From: Chryseosolibacter sp044507775
GTDB lineage: Bacteria; Bacteroidota; Bacteroidia; Cytophagales; Cyclobacteriaceae
Direction of reading: 5' to 3'
Length of the DNA stretch: 64,000 nucleotides
Assembly (NCBI GenBank): GCA_044507775.1
Contig: JBIQIY010000023.1
Coordinates: 37,118-101,117 of the forward strand
This document shows positions 17,078 through 26,079 of this stretch, in pieces (position 1 is the first letter of the stretch; each line of letters begins with the position of its first letter). A model generated the notes under the pieces. It was not told where the DNA came from. It ran no database searches and was given only the letters and a program-made list of their open reading frames with translations. The translations under genes and the position numbers were made by a program.

Positions 17078-17767
17078 TCACTTGCTATTAATGTAGTTTA
17101 GAAACTCCCGCTTAATATTCTCATCCTTGAATTTTCCGCAGAAGTAGGCAGTGCCTGTTTTGCTGTTGGTGTCGCCGACGCCGCGTGAAGCGACGCACAT
17201 GTGATTGGCATCCAGGACCACTCCGACGTCTTCTGTGTGGAGGATGCGTTGCATTTCCTTGCCGATCTGTACCGTAAGGCGCTCCTGAACCTGCGGGCGT
17301 TTCGCGAAATATTGAACAATGCGATTGATCTTGGAGAGCCCAATTACCTTGCCCGACGAGAAGTAAGCAACATGCGCTTTGCCGTAGATGGGCACAAAAT
17401 GATGCTCGCAGTGGGAGTAGAAGGTGATATCCTTTTCCACCAGCATCTGGTCGTAGTTGTATTTGTTCTCGAAGAGTCTTGCGTGGGGCCTGTTTTTTGG
17501 GTTCAAACCGCTAAACACTTCCTTTACGTACATTTTGGCAACCCGTCGCGGGGTCCCGCCGAGACTGTCGTCTGTAAGGTCCAATCCGAGGATTTGCATG
17601 ATCTCGCGGAAGTGAGTGGCGATCTTCTCGATTTTCTCGTCGTCGTCCATCTCAAAAGCGTCGGGTCGGAGGGGTGTGTCAGTGGAGGATGCAACGTGGT
17701 CATCCTGATCTTCGTCGTCAATGGATTCAAGAGGCCGGATATTCAACGAAATTCCTTTCTGTCTCAT
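17078..17767 (-). CDS. folE: GTP cyclohydrolase I
   Basis: A 229-residue enzyme converting GTP to 7,8-dihydroneopterin triphosphate, the first step of folate and of queuosine/pterin synthesis. The zinc-binding segments SHCEHHFVPIYGKAHVAY and NHMCVASRGV are present, together with NSKTGTAYFCGKF. The first 39 residues are an acidic extension (DDEDQDDH). ATG 17767 overlaps the end of queD by 41 bases in another frame; the alternative in-frame ATG at residue 40 (MDDDEKIEKIATHF) would remove the overlap. Its partner queD uses its product. Confidence 0.95.
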   Translation of the reverse strand: MRQKGISLNIRPLESIDDEDQDDHVASSTDTPLRPDAFEMDDDEKIEKIATHFREIMQILGLDLTDDSLGGTPRRVAKMYVKEVFSGLNPKNRPHARLFENKYNYDQMLVEKDITFYSHCEHHFVPIYGKAHVAYFSSGKVIGLSKINRIVQYFAKRPQVQERLTVQIGKEMQRILHTEDVGVVLDANHMCVASRGVGDTNSKTGTAYFCGKFKDENIKREFLNYINSK

Positions 17768-18137
17768 ACAAAGTGATTTTCAGTTCTAGTTTGGAATCTA
17801 TCTTCTGCCTTAAGATCCCCCAGATGACGACGGCAATATTTTCGGCTGTCGGATTGAGTTCTTTAAAGTAGTCGGTATCGAGGTTAAGATTTTTGTGGTC
17901 GAATTTTTTCAAAACATTTTCTTTGACCAGATCACTCAACACTTTTAGGTCAAACACAAATCCGGTATCGGCGCGGGGCTCTCCCGTGACGCTTACGATC
18001 AACTCGTAATTATGGCCGTGATAGTTGGGGTTGCTGCACTTTCCAAACACCTTTTCGTTCTGGGCGTCCGACCAGTCGGCCCTGAAAAGCCGGTGAGCCG
18101 CGTTAAAGTGCTCTTTGCGGGAAACTTTCACCTTCAT
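17727..18137 (-). CDS. queD: 6-carboxytetrahydropterin synthase / 6-pyruvoyl-tetrahydropterin synthase family
   Basis: A 136-residue T-fold enzyme acting on dihydroneopterin triphosphate. Visible are the zinc histidines (EHFNAAHRLF and NYHGHNYEL), the conserved cysteine in KCSNPNYHGHNYE, and the C-terminal ETERNFVEY. In bacteria this family usually makes 6-carboxytetrahydropterin for queuosine, but a pterin synthase role cannot be ruled out. It is encoded immediately upstream of folE with a 41-base overlap, so GTP would be channelled through two cotranscribed steps. Confidence 0.9.
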   Translation of the reverse strand: MKVKVSRKEHFNAAHRLFRADWSDAQNEKVFGKCSNPNYHGHNYELIVSVTGEPRADTGFVFDLKVLSDLVKENVLKKFDHKNLNLDTDYFKELNPTAENIAVVIWGILRQKIDSKLELKITLYETERNFVEYPAS

Positions 18138-18232
18138 GCCCTAAAAGTAACAGGATATTGGGTAAAAGGTTCATTGCGCAACAAATTGTTGCTTTCCAGG
18201 CCACCAGGCCCTCCGACGCCCGCTTGATTCTT

Positions 18233-19150
18233 TTAAAAGTTGGTCAGCGACATGCTGTGGAAACCGAGGACGGCCAGGTTAATACCGAAGCTCAGTTCAT
18301 GGGTTGTGAACCTCGCGCCAACAGAATTGCCGGAGGGAACCTCAAAGGCGTAGCCGAAGCGGTATGAACCTCCGAACCGGATCTGGCCCATCAGCCCATA
18401 GGCATTCAGGTTGCGCGTGTATATCCCCGCGGTTATTTTTTCCTCGAAGGTCATCGCGAAGTTCACGTCCGTCGATAAGGGAGAACCCTTTACGGACTTC
18501 AGCAACACCGAGGGCTTCAGCCTCAGGTGCTCGTTGATATAAAAAACATACGCACCCATGGCGTAAAAATGCTGGCTGTATAACTGAGACTCAACATCGT
18601 CAACCGAAACCTTCGCCTTTAGCATGCGCGGGACGGAGAGACCGATGAAATACCGCTCGCTGTGGAGGATCAGCCCTGCGCCGAAACTTGGCTTGGTGAC
18701 ATTCTGAACTTCCGTGAACGCCGGATCCTGAGGATCATAAGGATTGAGGTCGTTGTAGTTTCCTTTGTAACTGATTACCCCGGCCTGCAGACCGAATGAA
18801 AGGTACTTCTGGTCGAGGTCCAAACGATACGCGTAAGTGCCATGAACTTCCGTGTTGCTGTTAATGCCCACGTTGTCTTTTACGATCATCAAGCCGACAC
18901 CCATGCGGTTATCGAACAGGGATGAGTGACCATTGACGTTAAAAGTTGTCGGACTCCCTTCGAAACCAGCCCACTGTTTCCGGTAGCTTATAGCCGCGTT
19001 GAGATTGTTGTTCAGCCCGGCATAAGCAGGGTTGATCAGCATGGGATTGTTGAGGTACTGTGCATAAAGGGGATCAACCTGCGCCTGTCCCGGACAACAG
19101 ATGAACAGGATGAACACTGCTGGGAGTAGAAGTTTTCTCATAGACTGCAT
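18233..19150 (-). CDS. PorP/SprF family type IX secretion membrane protein
   Basis: A 305-residue outer-membrane protein of the PorP/SprF family. It has a signal peptide (about 1-23, ending PGQAQ) and the family start VDPLYAQYLNNPMLINPAYAG, then alternating beta strands to a C-terminal phenylalanine (MSLTNF). These proteins work with type B sorting-domain cargo, often encoded next to it. Here it directly follows such a cargo gene (19293-22358) on the same strand, 142 bases away. The pair fits a dedicated secretion or anchoring partnership. Confidence 0.93.
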   Translation of the reverse strand: MQSMRKLLLPAVFILFICCPGQAQVDPLYAQYLNNPMLINPAYAGLNNNLNAAISYRKQWAGFEGSPTTFNVNGHSSLFDNRMGVGLMIVKDNVGINSNTEVHGTYAYRLDLDQKYLSFGLQAGVISYKGNYNDLNPYDPQDPAFTEVQNVTKPSFGAGLILHSERYFIGLSVPRMLKAKVSVDDVESQLYSQHFYAMGAYVFYINEHLRLKPSVLLKSVKGSPLSTDVNFAMTFEEKITAGIYTRNLNAYGLMGQIRFGGSYRFGYAFEVPSGNSVGARFTTHELSFGINLAVLGFHSMSLTNF

Positions 19151-19292
19151 GTTATCGCACGTTGATCAATTGACTTTCAGATTAAATCCGCACACTGAAA
19201 CTACCCGTTTGATTCTGGATTTACAAAGGACTCGTCCAATGAATTTTTTTTGCTATCCATCCTGAGTTTTTTTCGGCAAGTTGCGTTTACCT

Positions 19293-22200
19293 TTATTGTT
19301 TCAGCGATATATATCCCGTTACGACCCGGGGTCCGGTGTAACCCGGATTGTTCCCGATTTCGATCTTGTAGAAGTAGGTCCCTGTCGGAAGCATTTTCCC
19401 GCTGTCATTTGCACCTTCGAAACGCCGGCCCGGCATTCTTCCGTCGTAATTCTCGATCTCAAACACCTTGTCTCCCCAGCGGTTGAAAATTGAAACCTTG
19501 TTTCCTTCAGGTAGATTGTGAATGCGCATGAAGCGGTTGTCGCCAGAACTGTTCGGCGCAACTGCATTGAACACAACGATTTCGCCGTCGTTCTGAACGT
19601 CGATGGTGACGATGTTCTGCGCACATTCGCCCAGATCATCGCATACTTCAATGGTCAGTTGATCTTTCCCGGTAAAAGTCAGACCGTCGTAGCTGACGCG
19701 CAGCTGCAGGTCGCCATCTATCGTAGCCGTGGCACCGCTCGCGGGTTGCTGAACAATGCGAATGGAAGTCAGATCCAGGTTGTCATCCGGATCACTGATC
19801 AGCGCGGCAAGATCGATGTTGACATTAAAGCCAAGTTGAGTTGTCTTCGTCGCACTGGTAATTACCGGTGGATTGTTGACGGTAACATTTAACGTGCGGC
19901 TCGCGACCTGGGGTGTTGTGAAGTCACTATCAAAAACCCGGAAGGCGATGGCTTTGGCCGTCGTCGATTTTTTTGCGGGGCGCGTGCGTCCGCCACTTTC
20001 GGCGTGACGATGGTAGTAAACGGTTTGGAGTAAAGTCTGATATTCCAGGAGTGTGCCCTTGCCGCGTAGTGTCAGCACGCCGTTATCACTATTGAACGAC
20101 CCGGTGATATTTCCCGTGGAGGCCACGTGAAGTTCGTCACCTTCCTCATAATTACCGATTGTTACCGTTGCCTGAGCGATGAAATCATTGTCTTCGTCGG
20201 CCAGCGTAAGCGTTGGATCAATGATGACATCGCCATGGACTCCGATCAGATAGGTTATCGCTTGTGTGGAAACGGTGGTGACAACGGCGGGATTTTCGTT
20301 TTTCATGTACCGGATACGGCCGACGTAGTCTCCCGCAAACAGGTCCAGATCGCCGTCCCCGTCCACGTCAGCGAAATGAGGATTCAGGCCATAAACAGAT
20401 GTAAATCCCAAGGGATCTTCCTCCGGTATGTACGGCTGGCTGTTTGAGTATTCGAAGACAGGAGCCGTTCGCGTGCCGGTATTCTCGTAAAACAAAACAA
20501 AGGTGGACGTGCTGTATTTGTAATCAACGTTCTCACTCGTTATAAGATCCAGATCCCCGTCGTGATCTACATCGGAAAGTGTCAGATGCCCCTGATAATT
20601 AAAGGTTGAGCCAACGATCGAAAATGGATTATCGGAACCTGTGCGCTCTTTGAAGATCGGGTTAGTCTTGCTCCCGGTATTTTCAAAGTAATAGACGGGC
20701 GCTCCGAAGCCGGCACTCACCACCAGATCGAAATCCTCATCGCCATCGACGTCCGCCAGCACAGGAGAAGTACGATATCCCATATTGATGCCCTGAAAAG
20801 GACTCGACGTTGTAACTTCTGTGTATTCACCATGGTCGTTGCGATAGAACAGGAGTCCGCCATACCAGCTGCCGCTGATGAAGTCCAGGTCACCATCGCC
20901 GTCGATGTCCGCAAGTTGAGGAGTAATTGCGCCCTGTATGCTGATTGTTTCAAAACGGCTGCCTTCGTAACGCCTGTGAAACTTCCCGTCTTCAAACACA
21001 TACTCGAAGGGTGTGTTATACCCATCGTAGATCATATCGTACTTGTGGCCGATGAGTGCATCGAGATCTCCGTCATCATCAAGGTCAACGAGCAGGGCGG
21101 ATGCCTGCTGCCTTCCATTCACTCCTGACAGCGGGTTGTCGAGGTCGCGCTTTTCTTCGAAGACGCTGTTTCCTTTGTTTTCGAAATAATGGATGATGTG
21201 CGCGAAATAATAGTAATACTGATCACCATCGCCGTCCCCCAGCAGAAGATCGAGATCTCCGTCGTTATCGAGGTCGGCAAGGGCCGGTTGTGTATCAGGT
21301 TCGTAAATATCCTGGAAGGGATTTTCTGTTCCCGTTTGTTCTTCAAATTTTCCCGGTGAAACCTGTTTGTAGTAGCGCAAGCCCAGGTAATATCCACCTA
21401 ACACCAGGTCATCGTCGCCGTCTTTGTCAATATCCGCGAAGGTGGGGTTCAGAATATCCGGATGGTCGATGTTTTCGTAGGATGGCAGCGGCGTGAACTG
21501 CACTGCATCGTTTGCCTCCGTGAAAACTCCCTTGCCGTCGTTTTTGTAATAACTGACGTAGCGATAGTTGCCGTTCTGATTGTCATAAACGCTACCGGTA
21601 ATTAACGCATCCAGGTCGCCATCCTTGTCAATGTCGGAGAAAGCGAGCTTGATATTATCACGGTCGAACCCATCAAAGGGATTCCCTGTCTTGAGGGTTG
21701 GATTCCAGCTGCCTGTCTGCTCAGTAAAAACTCCGTTATCATTTCTGAAGTACTGGATCTGGCTGAAGCTGTTGTAATAGGAATAGTACGAGCTTGAGAC
21801 GAACAGATCCTGATCTCCATCATTGTCGATGTCAGCGAATACCGGGGCCCGCCTGTCGCGTTGAATGTAGAGGTCTGCAAATGGATTATCCGCTCCAAAT
21901 TTCTCCTCAAAGAGCGGCATTGTGGCTGTACCTACATTGACAAAGTACCGTAGTGTGCGGTATTGGTTGTCGACACTCCAGTTCGATTCATCGCCAACGA
22001 CCAGGTCGAAGTCCCCGTCTTTGTCCAGGTCTACCAATGTCGGATAAGCGGCCCCTTCAAAGAGAAATGATTCCCGGAGCGGATTCTGGTAGCGCGATTG
22101 TGGTACCATTGGACCGGTGTTCGTCTGCGCCTCCGCGGGTGAGATACTGAGCGAAAGAACCACTACGCCCGTAGCCGTTGCAATCTTCAACTGAACCTGG

Positions 22201-22358
22201 AGAGTTGCGATCTTTCTCCTAAGCTTTCGTAAGCGGGTCAGGATTGTCTGGTACGTGTAGCCTGCAGGGTTGGTTTGCCTCCTGAGCTGTGCACTCAGCT
22301 TTCGGTATCTGCGAACAGACCGGTTATAAAGTCCGACAAGGTGCGGGGAGACTTTCAT
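19293..22358 (-). CDS. VCBS/FG-GAP repeat surface protein with T9SS type B sorting domain
   Basis: A large surface protein, about 1021 residues from ATG 22358 (a start 11 codons earlier is possible). The N-terminus is unusual: about 50 strongly basic residues (RSVRRYRKLSAQLRRQ, LTRLRKLRRK) before a hydrophobic signal segment ending SPAEAQ. Then come a dozen or so VCBS/FG-GAP repeats with Ca-binding loops (DLDKDGDFDLVVGD, DIDNDGDQDLF) suggesting a beta-propeller, then cadherin-like segments (about 680-910). The C-terminal 95 residues are a CHU_C-type gliding-motility/type B sorting domain (SIFNRWGDKVFEIENYDG, LPTGTYFYKIEIG). Likely an adhesin or surface polymer, exported with the adjacent PorP/SprF protein. 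Confidence 0.9.
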   Translation of the reverse strand: MKVSPHLVGLYNRSVRRYRKLSAQLRRQTNPAGYTYQTILTRLRKLRRKIATLQVQLKIATATGVVVLSLSISPAEAQTNTGPMVPQSRYQNPLRESFLFEGAAYPTLVDLDKDGDFDLVVGDESNWSVDNQYRTLRYFVNVGTATMPLFEEKFGADNPFADLYIQRDRRAPVFADIDNDGDQDLFVSSSYYSYYNSFSQIQYFRNDNGVFTEQTGSWNPTLKTGNPFDGFDRDNIKLAFSDIDKDGDLDALITGSVYDNQNGNYRYVSYYKNDGKGVFTEANDAVQFTPLPSYENIDHPDILNPTFADIDKDGDDDLVLGGYYLGLRYYKQVSPGKFEEQTGTENPFQDIYEPDTQPALADLDNDGDLDLLLGDGDGDQYYYYFAHIIHYFENKGNSVFEEKRDLDNPLSGVNGRQQASALLVDLDDDGDLDALIGHKYDMIYDGYNTPFEYVFEDGKFHRRYEGSRFETISIQGAITPQLADIDGDGDLDFISGSWYGGLLFYRNDHGEYTEVTTSSPFQGINMGYRTSPVLADVDGDEDFDLVVSAGFGAPVYYFENTGSKTNPIFKERTGSDNPFSIVGSTFNYQGHLTLSDVDHDGDLDLITSENVDYKYSTSTFVLFYENTGTRTAPVFEYSNSQPYIPEEDPLGFTSVYGLNPHFADVDGDGDLDLFAGDYVGRIRYMKNENPAVVTTVSTQAITYLIGVHGDVIIDPTLTLADEDNDFIAQATVTIGNYEEGDELHVASTGNITGSFNSDNGVLTLRGKGTLLEYQTLLQTVYYHRHAESGGRTRPAKKSTTAKAIAFRVFDSDFTTPQVASRTLNVTVNNPPVITSATKTTQLGFNVNIDLAALISDPDDNLDLTSIRIVQQPASGATATIDGDLQLRVSYDGLTFTGKDQLTIEVCDDLGECAQNIVTIDVQNDGEIVVFNAVAPNSSGDNRFMRIHNLPEGNKVSIFNRWGDKVFEIENYDGRMPGRRFEGANDSGKMLPTGTYFYKIEIGNNPGYTGPRVVTGYISLKQ

Positions 22359-22431
22359 GGGGTTCGTGGCAAAGCAACAATAATAATACAAATTTTTTAA
22401 AGATATTCGAGTCGGTTCGTCTATTATTTAT

Positions 22432-22914
22432 ATGGATGGGGTGCAATTTGTATGTGTCTGGCGGGATCCCGTCGCGCCTGAGGTGGCCAGTGTGAAAGAT
22501 ATGTGGCGAAAATACGGTGTGATTACCGATGAGGCTAAAATCGCGAAGCGCGCCGGCGAGATCGTCTTTGTGATCAGGGGCCGCGATGGCGAAGTAGGCG
22601 GCGTGTCTACCGCCCGGCCTGTACGCGCAAAATTTCTCAACTACCATTTCTTCTATGAGTTCAGGTGTTTTATTGCACCGCACTTCCGCGCACCCGGCCT
22701 GGACTCTATCCTCGCCAAGAAGACGCGAGAATTCCTGGAGAAACAGAATGACTCGGTGAGCAAATTCAAGGGCATGCTGATGATTGTCGAGAACGAGGCA
22801 CTGCGCGAACGGCGGACAAAGGCAGTGTGGTCCGCCAGTGGGATGGTTTTTATTGGCTATACGTCACAAGGCCATCATATCCGCGTAGGTTACTTCAAGG
22901 GAGCAAGGATCTAA
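22432..22914 (+). CDS. GNAT-like acyltransferase family protein, paralogue 1
   Basis: A 160-residue protein without signal peptide. The fold reads like a GNAT acyltransferase: a beta strand EIVFVIRGRDGEVGGVST, then FRCFIAPHFRAPGLDSILAKK (position of the acyl-CoA loop) and a C-terminal strand ending GHHIRVGYFKGARI. The C-terminal motif and general plan are shared with the gene at 23192-23695 (roughly 40 per cent identical by eye). Its stop overlaps the stop of the convergent carrier protein gene. Substrate unknown; the carrier protein between the two paralogues suggests acyl-carrier rather than acyl-CoA chemistry, which is inference. Confidence 0.75.
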   Translation: MDGVQFVCVWRDPVAPEVASVKDMWRKYGVITDEAKIAKRAGEIVFVIRGRDGEVGGVSTARPVRAKFLNYHFFYEFRCFIAPHFRAPGLDSILAKKTREFLEKQNDSVSKFKGMLMIVENEALRERRTKAVWSASGMVFIGYTSQGHHIRVGYFKGARI

Positions 22915-23180
22915 CGCGACGCGCCTGGATTTTTCAGAATCTCGTTGCACAGGAATTCTGAAAGGGAATCGATGGTGGGATAATCCCAGAAATAAAGAGG
23001 GCTTAATTCTTCTCCTACATATTTTTCAAGGCGGTCCATGATATACACGGCCTTGAGTGAATCCATGCGAAAATTAATAAAGGCGACGCGCGTGTCCACT
23101 TCAGCCTCGGGTATCTCGCATTCCTTCGATACTTCTCGTTTCAGAAAGTCGACAATATCCGCTTTGGTGACGTTTTTCAT
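22911..23180 (-). CDS. Free-standing acyl/peptidyl carrier protein
   Basis: An 89-residue carrier protein. The phosphopantetheine site is Ser41 in FRMDSLKAVYIMDRLE, the expected position at the start of helix 2. The C-terminal half reads SPLYFWDYPTIDSLSEFL, which is closer to carrier domains of polyketide or nonribosomal synthases than to the fatty-acid AcpP. It is encoded opposite to, and between, two acyltransferase-like genes: 3 shared bases at its stop, and only 11 bases between its ATG and the divergent ATG at 23192. It probably holds a substrate for the neighbouring acyltransferases and/or P450. Confidence 0.88.
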   Translation of the reverse strand: MKNVTKADIVDFLKREVSKECEIPEAEVDTRVAFINFRMDSLKAVYIMDRLEKYVGEELSPLYFWDYPTIDSLSEFLCNEILKNPGASR

Positions 23181-23191
23181 TATTTTGCTGC

Positions 23192-23695
23192 ATGAAACCT
23201 GCGCAAGATAAACAAAACCTCGTCTTTGAAAATGTGTGGGGTACGGGCAGCGAAGACATTCGCAGGCAGGTGCTCGCGCTGTGGAAGGATCACGGTGGGC
23301 CTACTGGCAAAGCCGGCGAAGAACGTGTGAAACAATTGGTGTTTGTCGTTCGGGATGGCGCAACAGTTGTCGGACTTTCGACGTCGTTGAAGGTTTACGT
23401 GAGGCAGCTGCGCAACTACCTGTTTGCCGTTCGGCTCATGGTTGCGCCGGACTTCCGAGTACCCGGACTCGAGGCAAAGTTGGTCGTGATCACGCGGGAT
23501 TTCCTCGAATCGATCCACGCCGGCGACGCTGAGAATCCTGCGATTGGCATCATCGCACTTGTTGAAAATCCACGCCTGAAGGCGCGAAACGAAGCAGTCT
23601 GGCGCGCATCCAGGATGGTTTACATCGGAAATAGCGCGGAAGGACATCATATCCGAGTGTATTACTTCAAAGGCGCAAGGATCAAGTCAAGTTGA
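23192..23695 (+). CDS. GNAT-like acyltransferase family protein, paralogue 2
   Basis: A 167-residue paralogue of the protein at 22432-22914. It shares the strand QLVFVVRDGATVVGLST, the segment VAPDFRVPGLEAKL and the ending GHHIRVYYFKGARI. No signal peptide. Its start lies 11 bases from the divergent start of the carrier protein, so their promoters must lie within each other's coding sequence or be shared. Function unknown; probably acyl transfer within this cluster. Confidence 0.75.
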   Translation: MKPAQDKQNLVFENVWGTGSEDIRRQVLALWKDHGGPTGKAGEERVKQLVFVVRDGATVVGLSTSLKVYVRQLRNYLFAVRLMVAPDFRVPGLEAKLVVITRDFLESIHAGDAENPAIGIIALVENPRLKARNEAVWRASRMVYIGNSAEGHHIRVYYFKGARIKSS

Positions 23696-23728
23696 GAATC
23701 GGGCCCGCGAAACCTTTGAATCGATTTA

Positions 23729-24934
23729 CTAGACCGTTATTTGCAGGGAATTCAGCCGGCGCACAGCGAGGTTTCTGTGCCATGCCAATTTCTGCTCGGG
23801 AAGTGTGATGTGCGGATAGCGACGAAGTAGCGCCGATATAGCAAGCTGTGACTGCCGGCGCCCTAGCCAATCGCCCAGGCAATAGTGCACGCCGCTGCCG
23901 AATGACAGATGTCGGTTCGGCTTGCGCGTGATCAGAAACTGGTCTGCGCGCTCGAATACTCGTTCATCGCGGTTGGCACTCGCAACCACCAGCGTCATCG
24001 TCGCACCCGATGGGATAACCTTGTCCGCGAGCATAACCTCTTCCTTCGATACGCGTCCCAGCAACTGCACAATTGAATCATATCGCAGAACTTCTTCAAT
24101 TGCGGAATCGATTAACTCAGGTCTTGCGCGCAGGAGCTCGAGCTGATCCGGGTGCCTGAGAAGATTCAGCATCGCGTTGCTAATCAGGCTTGCTGAGGTT
24201 TCTTCTCCCGCGGTGAAGAGAAAGATACCAATGGAAACCAGCTCTTCATCCGTAAGACCGACGTTCTCGCGACGGTTCCTGTGTATCATTCTGCTAAACA
24301 AACCCTCGTCGGGGTGATCGTACTTGACCCTGACCTGTTCTTGGAAATAGGAGACGAACTCAGCCGCGGCATCGTTGATGGTCACCAGATCCCTTAGTGA
24401 ATTATAGAGATCCAGCGTTTTGGTCATGGCGATACCGAGACGGATCAGATGCTGCGAATCGGTCACCGGAACGCCGAGGATCCGGGAGATAGTGTAGACC
24501 GGAAGTGGTTGGGCAAAAGACTGTACCAGGTCGATCTCGCGATGAGGGATTTGGTCCAGCAGCAAGTCGATATTCGATTGGATGATGCCATCGACCTCCC
24601 GATTCTCCCAGGTTTTCGCGACGAAGTTCCGGACGCGCAAATGCTGTTCTCCATTGAGCATGAGAATGAACGAGTTCATCGCGGCGTAAATAGCGCGGAG
24701 GTCCTGTTCTTTGTTGTCGAAGTATTCCACGCCTCGCTTCAGCCATGTCAAACGATTTCCGCCTTCGAAGGAATCACTTTTGAGGATGTGCTTTACGTCC
24801 TCGTATCGGGTGACGATATATTCCCGGGTCTGGGAAAGGTGCACGGGGTCAGTCGCGCGCAGTCTCTCATACATTTTGTATGGTTCGCGGATGTAATCGG
24901 CGTCGAGGGGTCTCCACAGCTGTGAGCTATTCAT
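23729..24934 (-). CDS. Cytochrome P450
   Basis: A soluble bacterial P450 of 401 residues. The heme-binding segment HLSFGSGVHYCLGDWLGRR carries ligand Cys352. The I-helix oxygen-activation motif reads FTAGEETSAS, with Ser where Thr is commonest. The K-helix ExxR is EEVLR. No reductase domain is fused, so it needs external ferredoxin partners, which are not in the window. It is encoded 29 bases after the TIGR03032-type gene on the same strand and beside the carrier protein; P450s acting on carrier-bound amino or fatty acids are known in natural-product pathways, so that role is plausible here. Confidence 0.95.
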   Translation of the reverse strand: MNSSQLWRPLDADYIREPYKMYERLRATDPVHLSQTREYIVTRYEDVKHILKSDSFEGGNRLTWLKRGVEYFDNKEQDLRAIYAAMNSFILMLNGEQHLRVRNFVAKTWENREVDGIIQSNIDLLLDQIPHREIDLVQSFAQPLPVYTISRILGVPVTDSQHLIRLGIAMTKTLDLYNSLRDLVTINDAAAEFVSYFQEQVRVKYDHPDEGLFSRMIHRNRRENVGLTDEELVSIGIFLFTAGEETSASLISNAMLNLLRHPDQLELLRARPELIDSAIEEVLRYDSIVQLLGRVSKEEVMLADKVIPSGATMTLVVASANRDERVFERADQFLITRKPNRHLSFGSGVHYCLGDWLGRRQSQLAISALLRRYPHITLPEQKLAWHRNLAVRRLNSLQITV

Positions 24935-24963
24935 GGTGCGGAAGCGAAGTGATAAAATATTCC

Positions 24964-26079
24964 TTAGGCGCGTTCAGGATCCGGGTTCGATCGTTCATTG
25001 GTCTTTTCTCCTTCATTTTCCTTCAGGATTGCCCAATAGTCCTCGCGTGGTGTCGTCAGCGCGAGTCGGTGTTCTCCTTTTTTCGTGTTGATAAGACCGG
25101 GACGTTTCATACCCGGCATGATCCGCACGTCATAGATTTCCTCAACGCTGTTTTCATATTTCAGTTGTGCCACTATCCGTGCCGTTGGCAGGTGTACCAC
25201 CACGACTCCGCAAAAAATGGATTTGTCGGCAATGGGAAGCCCTTCAAAGCTGCCGCCTGATTTTTTTCGGAGTTTGGACAAGCCTATAAAAACAAAGTCT
25301 CCGATCCTGTCCATACCCCGGGCGAAACCGTTTAGTGCCAGCACAACTTCTTTGCGTCCGGTGGAGGGCTCGATGCATACGAGATTGCCGGCAGCTGATT
25401 CTAGCACATAAAGCTTGTTGTCATAAACACGGGGTGAATGTGGCATCGACAATCCCTCGGCAACGATCGAATTTGAAGGTACGTTGATGACGATGCCACC
25501 GCTCTCCCGGTTTTCGCGCCATCCTTCGGGTGTGTCCGTTTTGCCTAGGGCTGTGACAAACGCGGGACGGTTGTTTTCAAAAGCGACGCCATTGAGATGA
25601 CATTGGTCGGCAGGCAGAATCCGCTCAATGAAAAACGGTTTCCAGACGGGAGTAAAACTGTAGCGTTGATCGATGTGTGCCAGGCAACTAAAGCGCGTGT
25701 TGACCGCCAGCAACGCGTCGTCCATCCAGTGGAGATCGTGAATATCGATTTCCCCCGTAAAGTACGTCGCCCGGGGAAGATAGAGGGCGTCGTATGTATT
25801 GGGTTGTTTTGGATAGTTCGGAGCCATCCGGCTCGCGTTGCTGAAAGTAACCACTTCGCTGAGCGTGGCGATGGCCAACCTGGAGGCATCAGCTGCAATT
25901 CCCATAGGCTTATCAAATGTCCGGGGCAATTGAATCAGCCGCGATGGACTCAGGGCACTGATGACAACAACTTTACCCGCCTGGTACGTGCTCAACGCGA
26001 AAGAACAATTCAATTTATGGAGAAGCTCCGGCAGGTTAGGGGAGTGAGTGCACGCAAAGGCTGCGACAGTGGGATTCAT
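24964..26079 (-). CDS. TIGR03032 (DUF4915) family protein
   Basis: A 371-residue protein that I recognise as the TIGR03032/DUF4915 type, with a predicted beta-propeller-like body. Typical stretches are STYQAGKVVVIS, FDKPMGIAAD, DIHDLHWMDDALLAVNTRFS, and GLSMPHSPRVYDNKLYVLES. No signal peptide. The function of the family is unknown to me; it often appears near biosynthetic genes. It lies upstream of the P450 with a 29-base gap, so the two are probably cotranscribed. Confidence 0.8.
   Translation of the reverse strand: MNPTVAAFACTHSPNLPELLHKLNCSFALSTYQAGKVVVISALSPSRLIQLPRTFDKPMGIAADASRLAIATLSEVVTFSNASRMAPNYPKQPNTYDALYLPRATYFTGEIDIHDLHWMDDALLAVNTRFSCLAHIDQRYSFTPVWKPFFIERILPADQCHLNGVAFENNRPAFVTALGKTDTPEGWRENRESGGIVINVPSNSIVAEGLSMPHSPRVYDNKLYVLESAAGNLVCIEPSTGRKEVVLALNGFARGMDRIGDFVFIGLSKLRKKSGGSFEGLPIADKSIFCGVVVVHLPTARIVAQLKYENSVEEIYDVRIMPGMKRPGLINTKKGEHRLALTTPREDYWAILKENEGEKTNERSNPDPERA

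Noticed and set aside
22432..22914. LuxI-type autoinducer synthase
   Set aside because: Although it neighbours a carrier protein and looks GNAT-like, the conserved LuxI N-terminal residues are not recognisable and no LuxR-type regulator is present.
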